A stretch of DNA of 64,000 bases from Nocardia cyriacigeorgica (GTDB taxonomy: Bacteria; Actinomycetota; Actinomycetes; Mycobacteriales; Mycobacteriaceae). Numbering within the stretch: the first letter of the stretch is position 1; every line of letters starts with the position of its first letter. Of this stretch, positions 54,432 to 63,766 are shown one piece after another. The DNA is taken from assembly GCF_010858045.1 (NCBI RefSeq), contig NZ_JAAGVC010000005.1, forward strand, positions 229,015 through 293,014. Reading direction: 5' to 3'. A program made the position numbers and the translations under genes. The notes beneath the pieces are model-generated. The model ran no database searches. It worked only from the letters and a program-made list of their open reading frames with translations, and was not told the origin of the DNA.

Positions 54432-55544
54432 TCACTCTCCCTCAGCGCCCACGACATGCACGGTCAAGGGCGGGAAACCATTGAAGGACACCGACGAATA
54501 ACTCGCGGTATAGGCGCCGGTATCGAGAATCTGTACCCGATCCCCGGCTCGCAACGTGGTCGGCAGAAGGACCCGCGTGCGTTGATACAGTACATCGTCG
54601 CCGTCGCAGGTCGGTCCCGCGACGACGGCCTCGTCCACCGGATCGCCATCGCGTTCGGTGACGAAACGGTAAGCGATGTACTCGTTTTCGGTCTCGGCCA
54701 GGCCGTTGTAACGGCCGATGTCGAGATAGACCCAGCGCCGTCCGTCCGGTGCGGTCCGCACCGCGATCACTTCGGCGTGCACCACGCCCGCCGTGGCCAC
54801 CAGCGCACGGCCCGGCTCCACCACCAGTTCGGCCGTCTCGGGCAGCAGCTCCACCGCCGCGCCGGCCGTCACCGGGGCGATCTGTTCGATACCGGGCGCG
54901 GATTCGGCATAGGAGACCGGCAGGCCGCCACCGATGTTCACCGTCGACACCGCAATGTCCTTGTCGGACAACGCGTCGACGATCCGCGCCGCCTGCTCGA
55001 TGCCGATCCGCCAGGCGTTCGGGTCGAGCTGCTGGGAGCCCACATGGAAGTAGGGGCCCGCGACGGTCAGACCGAGATCACGGGCGCGCACCAGCAGCCG
55101 CAGCGCCTCGCCGGGAGCGCAGCCGAACTTGGTGCCGAACGGGGTCTGCGATTGCGGTGCGGCCGCCAGGAACCGGCATTCGACCGCACCGCCGGGCGCG
55201 TGCTCGGCGATCCGCAGCAGATCGTCCTCGGTGTCGAAGGCGAAGCCACGCACCCCGAGTGCGTACGCGCGGGCGATGTCGGCGGCCTTCTTGATCGGAT
55301 TGCCGTAATAGAGCCGTCCCGGGTCGACACCGAGATCCAGGCACATCCGGATCTCGCCGACGCTGGCGACGTCGAACTGGGCGCCCTCGGCGTCGAGGAC
55401 CCGCACCACCTGCGGCACCGGGCAGGCCTTGACGGCGAAGCGGATCCGGGCCCTGCGACCGGCCCGGAGCAGGGCGGCGTCGAGGGCGCGGTAGTTCTCG
55501 CGCACGCGCTCGGGGTCGACGAGCAGGTACGGGGATTCGGGCAT
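54432..55544 (-). CDS. Ornithine/lysine decarboxylase (alanine-racemase fold)
   Basis: A 370-aa PLP enzyme of fold type III. The Schiff-base Lys39 is in IRFAVKACP. EPGRALVATAGV and the catalytic-loop Cys in GPTCDGDDVLYQ match eukaryotic-type ornithine decarboxylases rather than diaminopimelate decarboxylase. It should decarboxylate ornithine (or lysine) to putrescine (or cadaverine). It lies 10 bases upstream of the SpeD-SpeE fusion, so the two genes together would encode a spermidine pathway. Substrate choice between ornithine and lysine is not decidable by eye. Confidence 0.88.
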   Translation of the reverse strand: MPESPYLLVDPERVRENYRALDAALLRAGRRARIRFAVKACPVPQVVRVLDAEGAQFDVASVGEIRMCLDLGVDPGRLYYGNPIKKAADIARAYALGVRGFAFDTEDDLLRIAEHAPGGAVECRFLAAAPQSQTPFGTKFGCAPGEALRLLVRARDLGLTVAGPYFHVGSQQLDPNAWRIGIEQAARIVDALSDKDIAVSTVNIGGGLPVSYAESAPGIEQIAPVTAGAAVELLPETAELVVEPGRALVATAGVVHAEVIAVRTAPDGRRWVYLDIGRYNGLAETENEYIAYRFVTERDGDPVDEAVVAGPTCDGDDVLYQRTRVLLPTTLRAGDRVQILDTGAYTASYSSVSFNGFPPLTVHVVGAEGE

Positions 55545-55643
55545 CGGTGGATCTTTCGGTCGGGCAGCGGAGCAGAACAGTATCAGCGGCGCCTACCCGG
55601 AATCGAATCCGTCAAACCTTCAGTTCCGGTGATCGGTGCCCGG

Positions 55644-58142
55644 TCATCCCGCGACCACCGTGACCTCGTCGAATACCACTTCACCGGCCGCGTCGGACTC
55701 GGCCAGATCGACCACACCCACGATCGCCCAGCCATGATCGCCGGCCGGATCGTCGAGAGTCTGGCGTGCCTGCCAGAAGCCCGGGCGGGTCTCGACCCGG
55801 AACATCTGCGGCCCTCGCGCGTCGGGGCCGGTGCCGATGGTGTCGTACTCGGCGAAATAGGGCGCGAGCTCGGTCTCCCAGTCCGGTCCGGTGCCGAGGT
55901 CCGCCAGCGCCTGCCAGTTGCGCAGGGCCGCCAACTCCACCCGCCGGAACATGGCATTGCGGACCAGAACGCGGAAGGCGCGTTCATTGGCCGAGATCGG
56001 CCGGACGGTCTCCGCGCCGAAGGCCAGCTGCTCGGCGTCGGTCTCCGCGCCGGGGTTGGTGAGCTGTTCCCATTCGTCGAGCAGACTCGAATCCACCTGC
56101 CGGATCAGCTCACCCAGCCACTCGGTGATGTCGTCGAGTTCCTCGGTTCGCGCGGCCTCGGGCACGGTGCGGCGCAGCGCGCGATACGCGTCGGCCAGGT
56201 AGCGCAGCACCACCCCTTCGGAGCGGGCGAGCTCGTAGTGCGAGATGAGCTCGGCGAAGGTCATCGACCGTTCCACCATCTCGCGCACCACCGACTTCGG
56301 TGACGGCGCGAACTCCGAGACCCACGGGTGCCCCGCCCGGTAGGTCTCGAAGGCGGGTTCGATCAGCTCGGCCAGCGGCTTGGGCCAGGTGACCTCTTCG
56401 AGCAGCTCCATCCGTTCGTCGTAGTCGATGCCGTCGGCCTTCATCTCCGCGACCGCCTCGCCCCTGGCCTTGTGCTGCTGCGCCATCAGCAGCTGACGCG
56501 GATCCTCCAGCGTCGACTCGATGAGTGAGATCACATCGAGGGTGTAGGTGGGAGATTGCTCATCGAGCAGCTCGAACGCGGCCAGCGCGAACGGCGACAG
56601 CGGCTGATCGAGCGCGAAATCGCGTTGCAGATCCACCGTCAGCCGCGCCATGCGGCCCTGGCCATCGGGCTCGGAAAGCTGTTGCACCACACCGGCATCA
56701 CGCAGCGCGCGATACAACCGGATCGCGCGCAGAATATGCCTGCGCTGCGCCGGGCGCGGTTCGTGATTGTCTTCGAGCAGATGCCGCATGGCGTCGAAGC
56801 AGTTGCCGGGGCGGGCGATCACGTTGAGCAGCATCGAATTGGTCACCGCGAAGCGCGACACCATCGGTTCCGGCGGGGCGGCTACCAAACGGTCGAAGGT
56901 CTCCTCGCTCCAGGACACGAAACCTTCCGGGGGCTTGCGCCGCTGCACCTTGCGCAGCTTCTTCGGATCGTCACCGGCCTTGGCCAGCATCCTGGTGTTC
57001 TCGACCTCGTGGTCAGGGGCCTGCACGACCACCGTGCCCATGGTGTCGTAGCCGGCGCGGCCGGCCCGGCCGGCGATTTGGTGGAACTCGCGAGCCTTGA
57101 GCCTGCGGGTGCGCACACCGTCGTATTTGGTCAGCCCGGTCAGCAGCACGGTGCGGATCGGAACATTGATGCCGACGCCGAGGGTGTCGGTGCCGCATAC
57201 CACCTTCAGCAATCCGTCCTGGGCCAGCTTCTCCACCAGCCTGCGGTATTTGGGCAGCATTCCGGCGTGATGCACTCCGATGCCGTGGCGGATCAGCCGT
57301 GCGAGGGTCTTGCCGAATCCGGCGGAGAAACGGAAGCTGCCCAGAGCCTCGGCAATGGCGTCCTTCTCGGCCCGGCTGGCGAAGTTCACGCTGGTCAGTG
57401 CCTGTGCCCGCTCGAGGGCGGCGGCCTGGGTGAAATGCACGACATAGACCGGCGCCTGATGGGTGGTGACCAGCTCCTCCAATGTCTCGGTGATCGGAGT
57501 GCGCGCGTAGGAGAACGTCAACGGGACCGGGCGCTCGGTCCCGGCGACGACGGCGGTGGAGCGGCCGGTGCGCCTGCTCAGATCGGTAGCGAAGAAATCG
57601 ACCTCGCCCAGCGTCGCCGACATGAGCAGGAACTGCGCTCGCGGCAACTCCAGCAGCGGCACCTGCCAGGCCCAGCCGCGATCGGGGTCGGCGTAGAAAT
57701 GGAACTCGTCCATCACCACCTGGCCGATATCGGCCTGCGCGCCCTCACGTAGGGCCAGATTGGCCAGGATCTCGGCGGTGGCGCAGATGATGGGCGCCTC
57801 CGGATTGACCGCTGCGTCACCGGTGACCATGCCGACGCGTTCGGCGCCGAACACCTCACACAGGGCGAAGAACTTCTCGCTCACCAATGCCTTGATCGGC
57901 GCGGTGTAGTAGGTGCGCTGCCCGCGCGTCAGCGCGAACAGATGCGCGCCCACCGCGACCAACGACTTCCCCGAGCCGGTGGGCGTGGCCAGGATGACGT
58001 TGGACTCCGAGGCCAGCTCCAGCAGCGCCTCATCCTGCGCGGGATACAACGGCGTGCCCTGCTCGGCCGCCCACGTTCCGAACGACTCGTACAGCGCGTC
58101 GGCGTCGGTTCCCGGTATCTCGAGCAGTTCGGTCAGATCCAC
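55644..58142 (-). CDS. DEAD/DEAH-type RNA helicase with DUF3516 domain
   Basis: An 832-aa SKI2-like helicase. Walker A is TPTGSGKS (53-60), motif II DEFH (145-148), motif III SAT, and motif VI HQIAGRAGRAG. The C-terminal half (about 440-832) is the DUF3516 region with SFAVTNSMLLNVIARPGNCFDAM-like and WEQLTNPGAETDAEQLAFG blocks. Members are conserved in actinobacteria and thought to act on RNA. It follows the polyamine genes on the same strand, upstream of them in transcription. Confidence 0.9.
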   Translation of the reverse strand: MDLTELLEIPGTDADALYESFGTWAAEQGTPLYPAQDEALLELASESNVILATPTGSGKSLVAVGAHLFALTRGQRTYYTAPIKALVSEKFFALCEVFGAERVGMVTGDAAVNPEAPIICATAEILANLALREGAQADIGQVVMDEFHFYADPDRGWAWQVPLLELPRAQFLLMSATLGEVDFFATDLSRRTGRSTAVVAGTERPVPLTFSYARTPITETLEELVTTHQAPVYVVHFTQAAALERAQALTSVNFASRAEKDAIAEALGSFRFSAGFGKTLARLIRHGIGVHHAGMLPKYRRLVEKLAQDGLLKVVCGTDTLGVGINVPIRTVLLTGLTKYDGVRTRRLKAREFHQIAGRAGRAGYDTMGTVVVQAPDHEVENTRMLAKAGDDPKKLRKVQRRKPPEGFVSWSEETFDRLVAAPPEPMVSRFAVTNSMLLNVIARPGNCFDAMRHLLEDNHEPRPAQRRHILRAIRLYRALRDAGVVQQLSEPDGQGRMARLTVDLQRDFALDQPLSPFALAAFELLDEQSPTYTLDVISLIESTLEDPRQLLMAQQHKARGEAVAEMKADGIDYDERMELLEEVTWPKPLAELIEPAFETYRAGHPWVSEFAPSPKSVVREMVERSMTFAELISHYELARSEGVVLRYLADAYRALRRTVPEAARTEELDDITEWLGELIRQVDSSLLDEWEQLTNPGAETDAEQLAFGAETVRPISANERAFRVLVRNAMFRRVELAALRNWQALADLGTGPDWETELAPYFAEYDTIGTGPDARGPQMFRVETRPGFWQARQTLDDPAGDHGWAIVGVVDLAESDAAGEVVFDEVTVVAG

Positions 58143-58184
58143 TCCGACAACCCTACGGGCCGCCGGAGCCGGGACCGATCCAGG

Positions 58185-59141
58185 TCAGCGCGGGTCGTCC
58201 GCGCCGGTGCCGGAGCCGTTGTCGTCGTATCCGCCCTGTTCGGCGAGGAAGCGCTCGAACTCGGCGCCGAGCTCGTCACCGCTGGGCAGTTCACCGTCAC
58301 CGACCAGCAGACTCGACTGGCGTTCCTGCGCGGACACGAACGTGTCGTACTGACGCTCGAGGGCGTGTACGACCGTCTCGACCTCGGAATTACCCGCGAT
58401 GTGCTCGTTGACCTGCTCACGCACCCGCGCTGCGGCCTCACCGAGCGCGGCCAGCGGAATATCCAGGCCGGCGTTCTCGCAGACGTGCTCCAGCAGCGTC
58501 TGCGCGGCCTCCGGATAGGCCGTCTGCGCCAGGTAATGCGGCACATGCACCGAGAAGCCGAGCGATTCGTGCCCGTGCTGGGCCATCCGGTATTCCAGCA
58601 GCGAGGAGGCGCTGCCCGGCACCTGCAGCTCACCCGGCCAGCGCTGGTTCTCCTCGATCAGATCGCGATTGGACGAATGCGCGGTGATGCCGAGTGGGCG
58701 GGTGTGCGGAATGGCCATCGGGATCGCGCTCAGGCCGATGCTGCGGCGCACACCGAGCTGTTCGGCCAGCAAGCGCACGGCCGTGGTGAACTTCTCCCAG
58801 CGCAGGTCCGGTTCCAGACCCGACAGCAGCAGGAACGGGGTGCCCGCGGTGTCGCGCAGCGCCCACAGGTTCAGTTCGGGCTCGGCGTAATCGGCGAAGT
58901 GATCGGACTTGAACGTCATCAGCGGCCGCCGCGACCGGTAGTCGAGTAGCTCGTCCACGTCGAACGAGGCGACCAGTTCGCTTTCCAGGCTCTCGCGCAG
59001 GTGCGTGGTGGCCAGCCGCACCGCGTGCCCGGCATCGGTGAAACCCTCGAGTCCGTGCACCAGGACCGGACCCGAACCGTCGTCGGACGACAGCTGCGGA
59101 GCGGGGAACTCCAGTTCGTACATTCGCGACTCGTAGTCCAT
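58185..59141 (-). CDS. PAC2 family protein (Rv2714-like)
   Basis: A 318-aa protein related to the proteasome-assembly chaperone PAC2. Blocks are GPVLVHGLEGFTDAGHAVRLATTHL (24-48), FDVDELLDYRSRRPLMTF and LSAIPMAIPHTRPLGITAHSSN. In M. tuberculosis the relative Rv2714 has a known structure but no firm role; actinobacteria have proteasomes, so an assembly role is possible. AAGGAG precedes the ATG at 59141. A longer open frame on the same strand to 59825 is shadow. Confidence 0.9.
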   Translation of the reverse strand: MDYESRMYELEFPAPQLSSDDGSGPVLVHGLEGFTDAGHAVRLATTHLRESLESELVASFDVDELLDYRSRRPLMTFKSDHFADYAEPELNLWALRDTAGTPFLLLSGLEPDLRWEKFTTAVRLLAEQLGVRRSIGLSAIPMAIPHTRPLGITAHSSNRDLIEENQRWPGELQVPGSASSLLEYRMAQHGHESLGFSVHVPHYLAQTAYPEAAQTLLEHVCENAGLDIPLAALGEAAARVREQVNEHIAGNSEVETVVHALERQYDTFVSAQERQSSLLVGDGELPSGDELGAEFERFLAEQGGYDDNGSGTGADDPR

Positions 59142-59406
59142 CGCGTACTCCTTCCTGCGCGGCGCACCCGACGTGTCGACGCCGACGGGCCAGTATCTCG
59201 CACCGGTCGCCGCGTCGCCTGGTGTACCACAGTCCATTGTCCCCCATGGGCGATGCACTGCTTCGCGCGCGGGCGGACATCGACCCTTCAGTGGAGGCAA
59301 CAGCGTCGACGGCACAAGCATTCCCGCGTTACGCACGCACAACCGGGGTGGTCGGCGTGGCGTGGGCGGGCCGCCAGTGGAGTTTGGCAGAGTGGGGCGG
59401 GTGGGC

Positions 59407-60120
59407 GTGCCGGATTCGACGCACAGATCGTCGCTGAGCCGCGCGGTGGCCGGCGGCGCGCTGGCGGTGACCGTGCTGCTGAGCGCCGGTTGCGGGGGCG
59501 AGATGTCCGGCCGGGCGGTCCCTGCCGAGCCGACCGCAGTCACCCGGCAGCTCGAAGCACCCCTGTCGGCCCTGCTCCCCGAGACCGAGGCCTTCCCGGC
59601 CGGATACCCGGCCGTGGTGCTGCCCGCCGAGGCCGCGGGACAGGCCGCCGGTGATCTCGACGGAGTCGGAGCCGGTGCGAGCGTGCAGCCGGCCGAATGC
59701 ACGCCACCCGAGGCCCGTCCGGGTGCCGACCGTCTCGCCGTCGCCGTCGGCACCGACGATGCGGCCCGCGCCACCCTGACCGTGGAGCTGACCCGCACGG
59801 ATGCGCCGCTACTGCGGCTGCGCAATCAGCTGCAGCAGTGCGAGCGGATCCGGGTGTCGCGTTCGGGAGCGTCGAGCACGGTGATCACCGAGGTCGGGCA
59901 GGCGCCGGAGGTCGACGCCGACGATGCGATGGCGCTGCGGCGCACGGTGCGTCCGGACGTCGGCGCAGCCGGACTCACCCAGTCGATGAACACGCTGATC
60001 GGCCAGATCGGGGACGTGCGGATAACGGTGACCTATATGTCGTTCAGCGCCGCCGAGCCGGATACGCAAGCGCTGGAGCAGTTGTTCGATACCGCCGTGA
60101 ACAAGGTCGCGACCAGCTGA
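59407..60120 (+). CDS. Secreted lipoprotein (DUF5642-like)
   Basis: A 237-aa protein. A short N-region, SRAVAGGALAVTVLLSAGC as signal with lipobox LSAGC, then an alternating alpha/beta domain of the sensor/DUF5642 type: LSALLPETEAFPAGYPAVVLP, LTVELTRTDAPLLRLRNQLQQCERIRVSRSGASSTVI, and a C-terminal LIGQIGDVRITVTYMS. Cell-surface anchored. Start is a GTG at 59407 or 59401; the frame is open further upstream. Function unknown. A DnaA-box pair follows its stop by 9 bases. Confidence 0.8.
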   Translation: MPDSTHRSSLSRAVAGGALAVTVLLSAGCGGEMSGRAVPAEPTAVTRQLEAPLSALLPETEAFPAGYPAVVLPAEAAGQAAGDLDGVGAGASVQPAECTPPEARPGADRLAVAVGTDDAARATLTVELTRTDAPLLRLRNQLQQCERIRVSRSGASSTVITEVGQAPEVDADDAMALRRTVRPDVGAAGLTQSMNTLIGQIGDVRITVTYMSFSAAEPDTQALEQLFDTAVNKVATS

Positions 60121-60129
60121 AACGTGGAG

Positions 60130-60155
60130 TTGTCCACAGGGGGAAGTTATCCACA
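60130..60155 (+). promoter_or_regulatory. Pair of DnaA boxes
   Basis: TTGTCCACA (60130-60138), the high-GC actinobacterial consensus, and TTATCCACA (60147-60155), the E. coli-type perfect box, lie in the same direction 8 bases apart, directly behind the lipoprotein gene. They are exact matches. They may titrate DnaA or link transcription of the next gene to replication. Confidence 0.75.
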
Positions 60156-60782
60156 GGCCGGGTGAAAGCCCAGGTCGTGTCCGCGTCGATGAAGCGGTGC
60201 CCGGGCAGGCTGCACCCATGACGACTCCCGCGACGCCCACCGAACCCACGAGGCGTGATCAGGCCCGCACCACGCGAACAGCGCATCCAGCGGCACCGCC
60301 GGGCGATTCCGGGCCGCCCTGCGCCCCAGCCGGGGCCGGCGGAATACGCAGGTCGCCGTCCAGTGCGGGTCGTTCGGGAAACTGCGGTGTCTGTCACCGA
60401 GCCAGGACGGCCGACGAACCGGCCAACAGCTGTGTCAACGCACAGGGCACCGTGGAACTCGGACCGCTGCGTCCGGCTCCGAGAACCGGTCGCACAACGG
60501 GACGGATCGAGACGGCCGGTTCTGTCGCCGAGGGGCTGGACCCGCCACGCACACCGCGGCCTGCCGCGCCGGAGCCGTGGCAGGCAGAGCGACACCGCAC
60601 CGACGCGGCCGCATGTTCCGGCCCGCCGCGGGCCGTCGATGAATGGCCCGAATCGAGGATCCTGAGCTGCGCGGACGGTGTGGACACCGACGGTGACGAC
60701 GTCGTCGACGAGGGCGCAGAACCCGGTTCCGGGCCCCCGCGCAACGATGCGGGGCATACCGCCGACGATTTCGCGCATCCCG
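60156..60782. other. Stretch without a secure gene before DUF4192
   Basis: About 630 bases. A frame open from an ATG at 60218 (MTTPATPTEPTRRDQ) runs to 61069 but is low-complexity, and only about 72% of its codons end in G/C in the region before DUF4192, below the level of real genes here. It could be non-coding leader sequence, or an N-terminal extension of the DUF4192 gene separated by a frameshift near the G-run at 60809-60813. Confidence 0.5.
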
Positions 60783-61880
60783 ATGACTGCGTGGTGGATA
60801 TGCGGCTCGGGGGAGATCAGGCTCGCCGAACCAGGGGAGTTCCTGGCCGGGATTCCGGCGATTCTCGGATTCGTGCCGGTGCGTTCGCTGGTGGTCGCGG
60901 TCTTGCGCGCTGCGCCGCGCGATCCGGACAGCGCTGTGATCGATGTGGTGGCGCGATTCGACCTCACCCCGTCGCCGGCCGGCGACGGTTCCAGAACACT
61001 GGCCGCGACGGTGGCCGAGGTCTGCGATCAGCAGGGTGTGGTCGGGGTGCTGGCCGGCGTCATCGATGACCGCCGAAGCGAACCCGAGCCGGGGACAGCC
61101 GGGCGCGATTCGGTCGTCACGGCGTTGGCGGCGCGGTTGGAGCTGCGTTCGGTACCGCTGTGCGGAGCGTGGGCGGCGCAGGCGATCGCGCCGGGCTACG
61201 GGTGGTGGAGCGTGTTGGGCGCGGACCGCCGCGGGGTGGTGCCCGATCCGGCCGCCTCACCGATCACGCTGAGCCATGTGCTCGACGGAAAACAGATCCG
61301 CCGGTCGCGCTCGGAACTGATCGCGGCGGTGGCGGTCGATCCGGCGATGCGTGAACAGGTCTGTGCGGAAATGGGTTCGGCGCTTGCGCGAGCTCATGAG
61401 CGTTTCGTCGACGCGGCCGGCGGTGGCGATCGGGTCGGCTACAGCAGGCGCGCCGCGCACTACCTGCTGTGGCAGATCGCGAATGTGGCATCAGGGGTGC
61501 GGATGTCGGCGGCCGAGATCGCAGAATCAGCTGCGGCACTGCGGGATAAACACGCGCGCGATGCCATGTTCGCCCTGGCGGGCACCGATCACGCCGATGC
61601 CGCCGAACAGCTGTGGGCGATGATGACGCGCGGCCTGCCCGACACCGACCGCGCCGAAGCCGCCACCCTGCTCGGTTACTGCGCGTACGCCCGCGGTGAC
61701 GGGCCCCTCGCCGGTATCGCGTTCGCGGCGGCGCTGGACGCCGACCCCGAGCATTCGCTGGCGGCGTTGCTGGACGCCGCGCTGAGTTCGGGAATGGACC
61801 CGCAGCGGTTGCAGCGGCTGATCACCTGCGGCCGCGAGGCAGCCATCGATCTCGGCGTCGACCTCGACCGATCATGGTGA
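60783..61880 (+). CDS. DUF4192 protein
   Basis: A 365-aa cytoplasmic protein: EIRLAEPGEFLAGIPAILGFVPVRSLVVAVL is the diagnostic DUF4192 start. Then come VIDVVARFDL, LSHVLDGKQIRRSRSELIAAVAVDP and a helical C-terminus ending DLGVDLDRSW that includes AEAATLLGYCAYARGDGPLAGIAFAAALDADPEHSLAALL, a TPR-like tail. Function unknown; widespread in actinobacteria. The ATG at 60783 has no ribosome site and the true start is uncertain. It converges with galE. Confidence 0.82.
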   Translation: MTAWWICGSGEIRLAEPGEFLAGIPAILGFVPVRSLVVAVLRAAPRDPDSAVIDVVARFDLTPSPAGDGSRTLAATVAEVCDQQGVVGVLAGVIDDRRSEPEPGTAGRDSVVTALAARLELRSVPLCGAWAAQAIAPGYGWWSVLGADRRGVVPDPAASPITLSHVLDGKQIRRSRSELIAAVAVDPAMREQVCAEMGSALARAHERFVDAAGGGDRVGYSRRAAHYLLWQIANVASGVRMSAAEIAESAAALRDKHARDAMFALAGTDHADAAEQLWAMMTRGLPDTDRAEAATLLGYCAYARGDGPLAGIAFAAALDADPEHSLAALLDAALSSGMDPQRLQRLITCGREAAIDLGVDLDRSW

Positions 61881-61909
61881 TCTGCCGCGGAGTGCGCCCG
61901 GGAGCCGGG

Positions 61910-62890
61910 CTATGGCGCGCTGTGTGCCCGCGGGCCGAGCTCGCGCAGGAAGTTCCAGGCGTCGGTGACGATCTCGTCGAGATCGTTGTGTTCGGGCCGC
62001 CAGCCGAGTTCGGCGATCGCCCGATCGCTGGAGGCGATGAGCACGGCCGGATCGCCCGCGCGCCGCGGCGAATCCTTGGCGGCGATGGGCAGCCCGGTGA
62101 CCCGCTCACAGGCCGAGATCACCTCGCGCACCGAGAAACCGGTGCCGCTACCGAGATTGAACACCCGGTGAGTGCCGGGCTCGGACGACCGGAGAGCGAG
62201 CAGATGAGCGTCGGCGAGATCGCGGATGTGAATGTAATCCCTGACGGCGGTGCCGTCGGGGGTCGGCCAGTCGGTGCCGAAGACCGCGATGGATTCGCGG
62301 TGACCGGCGGCGACCTGCAGCACCAGCGGAATGAGATGGGTCTCCACCACTCGGTTCTCGCCGAGCCCGCCGTAGGCGCCCGCGACGTTGAAATACCGCA
62401 GGCTGGTGGCCGCGAGGCCGTGCGCGACGGAATACGAGGTGATGGCGTGGTCGATCGCCAGTTTCGAAGCGCCGTAGGGATTGGTCGGCCTGGTCGGGGC
62501 GTCTTCGGTGATCGGCACCTGCTCGGGCTCGCCGTACACGGCGGCCGTGGAGGAGAACACCAGTCGTTGCGTGCTCGTGCGGCGCATCGCCTCCAGCAGC
62601 TCCAGCGTTTTCACCACATTGCCGTGCCAGTATTTCTCCGGCTGCTGCACCGACTCGCCCACCAGCGACTGAGCCGCGAAATGCAGGACGCCATCGAATT
62701 CTTCGGACGCGAGCAGATCGGGCCCGGCCTCGGCGATATCGCCCTCGACGAACCGCGCGGCGCCGGGCACGCCGTCGGCGTTGCCGGTGGACAGATCATC
62801 GAGGACGACCACCTCGTGACCGTCCTCGATGAGGACCTGCGCGCACACTCCACCGACATAACCGGCACCGCCGGTGACCAGAAGTTTCAC
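61910..62890 (-). CDS. galE: UDP-glucose 4-epimerase
   Basis: A 326-aa extended SDR. NAD loop TGGAGYVG (6-13), catalytic Ser in [11 protein letters not shown] (112-122) and Tyr139/Lys143 (PYGASK). It interconverts UDP-glucose and UDP-galactose; the latter feeds arabinogalactan and other wall glycans in this order. The gene lies 3 bases after ideR and shares its operon, as galE follows dtxR in Corynebacterium. Confidence 0.95.
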   Translation of the reverse strand: MKLLVTGGAGYVGGVCAQVLIEDGHEVVVLDDLSTGNADGVPGAARFVEGDIAEAGPDLLASEEFDGVLHFAAQSLVGESVQQPEKYWHGNVVKTLELLEAMRRTSTQRLVFSSTAAVYGEPEQVPITEDAPTRPTNPYGASKLAIDHAITSYSVAHGLAATSLRYFNVAGAYGGLGENRVVETHLIPLVLQVAAGHRESIAVFGTDWPTPDGTAVRDYIHIRDLADAHLLALRSSEPGTHRVFNLGSGTGFSVREVISACERVTGLPIAAKDSPRRAGDPAVLIASSDRAIAELGWRPEHNDLDEIVTDAWNFLRELGPRAHSAP

Positions 62891-62893
62891 CGG

Positions 62894-63580
62894 TCAGACC
62901 AGCTTCACCTGGACGGCGTGGGCCATTTCGTCCGACAGCTCGAACCCCTCGTGGCCGGGCACCGTGATCACCACCGAGCCGGGCTTGGTCTCGACGGTCA
63001 CCCTGGCGTCGGGCACCACGCCGGCCTCACGCAGCCGGTTGATGACCTCGGGGTCGGTCTGGATGTGCTCGGCGAGCCTGCGGACCACGACCGCGTGCGT
63101 CTGACCGTGCGACAGCTCCGAGAGCCGGATCAGGTTCTCGTCGGCCGGCGCGATGGGGGCCACACCCAGCTCGTCCAGACCGGGGATCGGGTTGCCGTAG
63201 GGGGAGGTGGTGGGGTGGTTGAGCACCTCGACGAGGCGTCGTTCGACGTCCTCGCTCATCACATGCTCCCAGCGACAGGCCTCGGCGTGCACGTTCTGCC
63301 AGTCCAGCCCGATGATGTCGACCAGCAGCCGCTCGGCCAGCCGGTGCTTGCGCATCACCGCGACGGCCATGCTGCGGCCCTTGTCGGTGAGCTCGAGATG
63401 CCGGTCACCGGCCACCAGGAGCAGCCCGTCGCGCTCCATGCGGGCGACGGTCTGGCTGACCGTGGGCCCGCTCTGCTCGAGGCGCTCGGCGATCCGGGCA
63501 CGCAGGGGCACCACGCCCTCCTCCTCGAGGTCGTAGATGGTACGGAGGTACATCTCCGTGGTGTCGACCAGATCCTTCAC
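62894..63580 (-). CDS. ideR: Iron-dependent regulator IdeR (DtxR family)
   Basis: A 228-aa metal-dependent repressor. The winged helix (1-73) includes DTTEMYLRTIYDLEEEGVVPLRARIAERLEQSGPTVSQTVARMERDG. All metal ligands of M. tuberculosis IdeR are in place: Met10, His79, Glu83, His98, Cys102, Glu105 and His106. The SH3-like domain is at the C-terminus. It represses siderophore and activates storage genes when iron is sufficient. Start GTG at 63580 with AAGGGG upstream. Confidence 0.97.
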   Translation of the reverse strand: MKDLVDTTEMYLRTIYDLEEEGVVPLRARIAERLEQSGPTVSQTVARMERDGLLLVAGDRHLELTDKGRSMAVAVMRKHRLAERLLVDIIGLDWQNVHAEACRWEHVMSEDVERRLVEVLNHPTTSPYGNPIPGLDELGVAPIAPADENLIRLSELSHGQTHAVVVRRLAEHIQTDPEVINRLREAGVVPDARVTVETKPGSVVITVPGHEGFELSDEMAHAVQVKLV

Positions 63581-63766
63581 CTGTTACCCCTTCGTCGGCA
63601 CGAATTCTACCCACGCGACGTCTCGATTCGCGCACGCCACAGCGGCACGCGTCGCGTATCGGGAACCCTGTCGGCGCACGGCATACCGCCGTGTTCGCTC
63701 ATGCTTGTATTTCTACTGCATATGAACGCCGAACGGGGCGCTGCGCTTCCCGCTAGCGTTGCGAGC

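Noticed and set aside
58185..59825. 546-codon minus-strand frame extending PAC2 upstream
   Set aside because: The additional N-terminal part runs antisense to the lipoprotein gene and intergenic DNA. The PAC2 start at 59141 has a good ribosome site.
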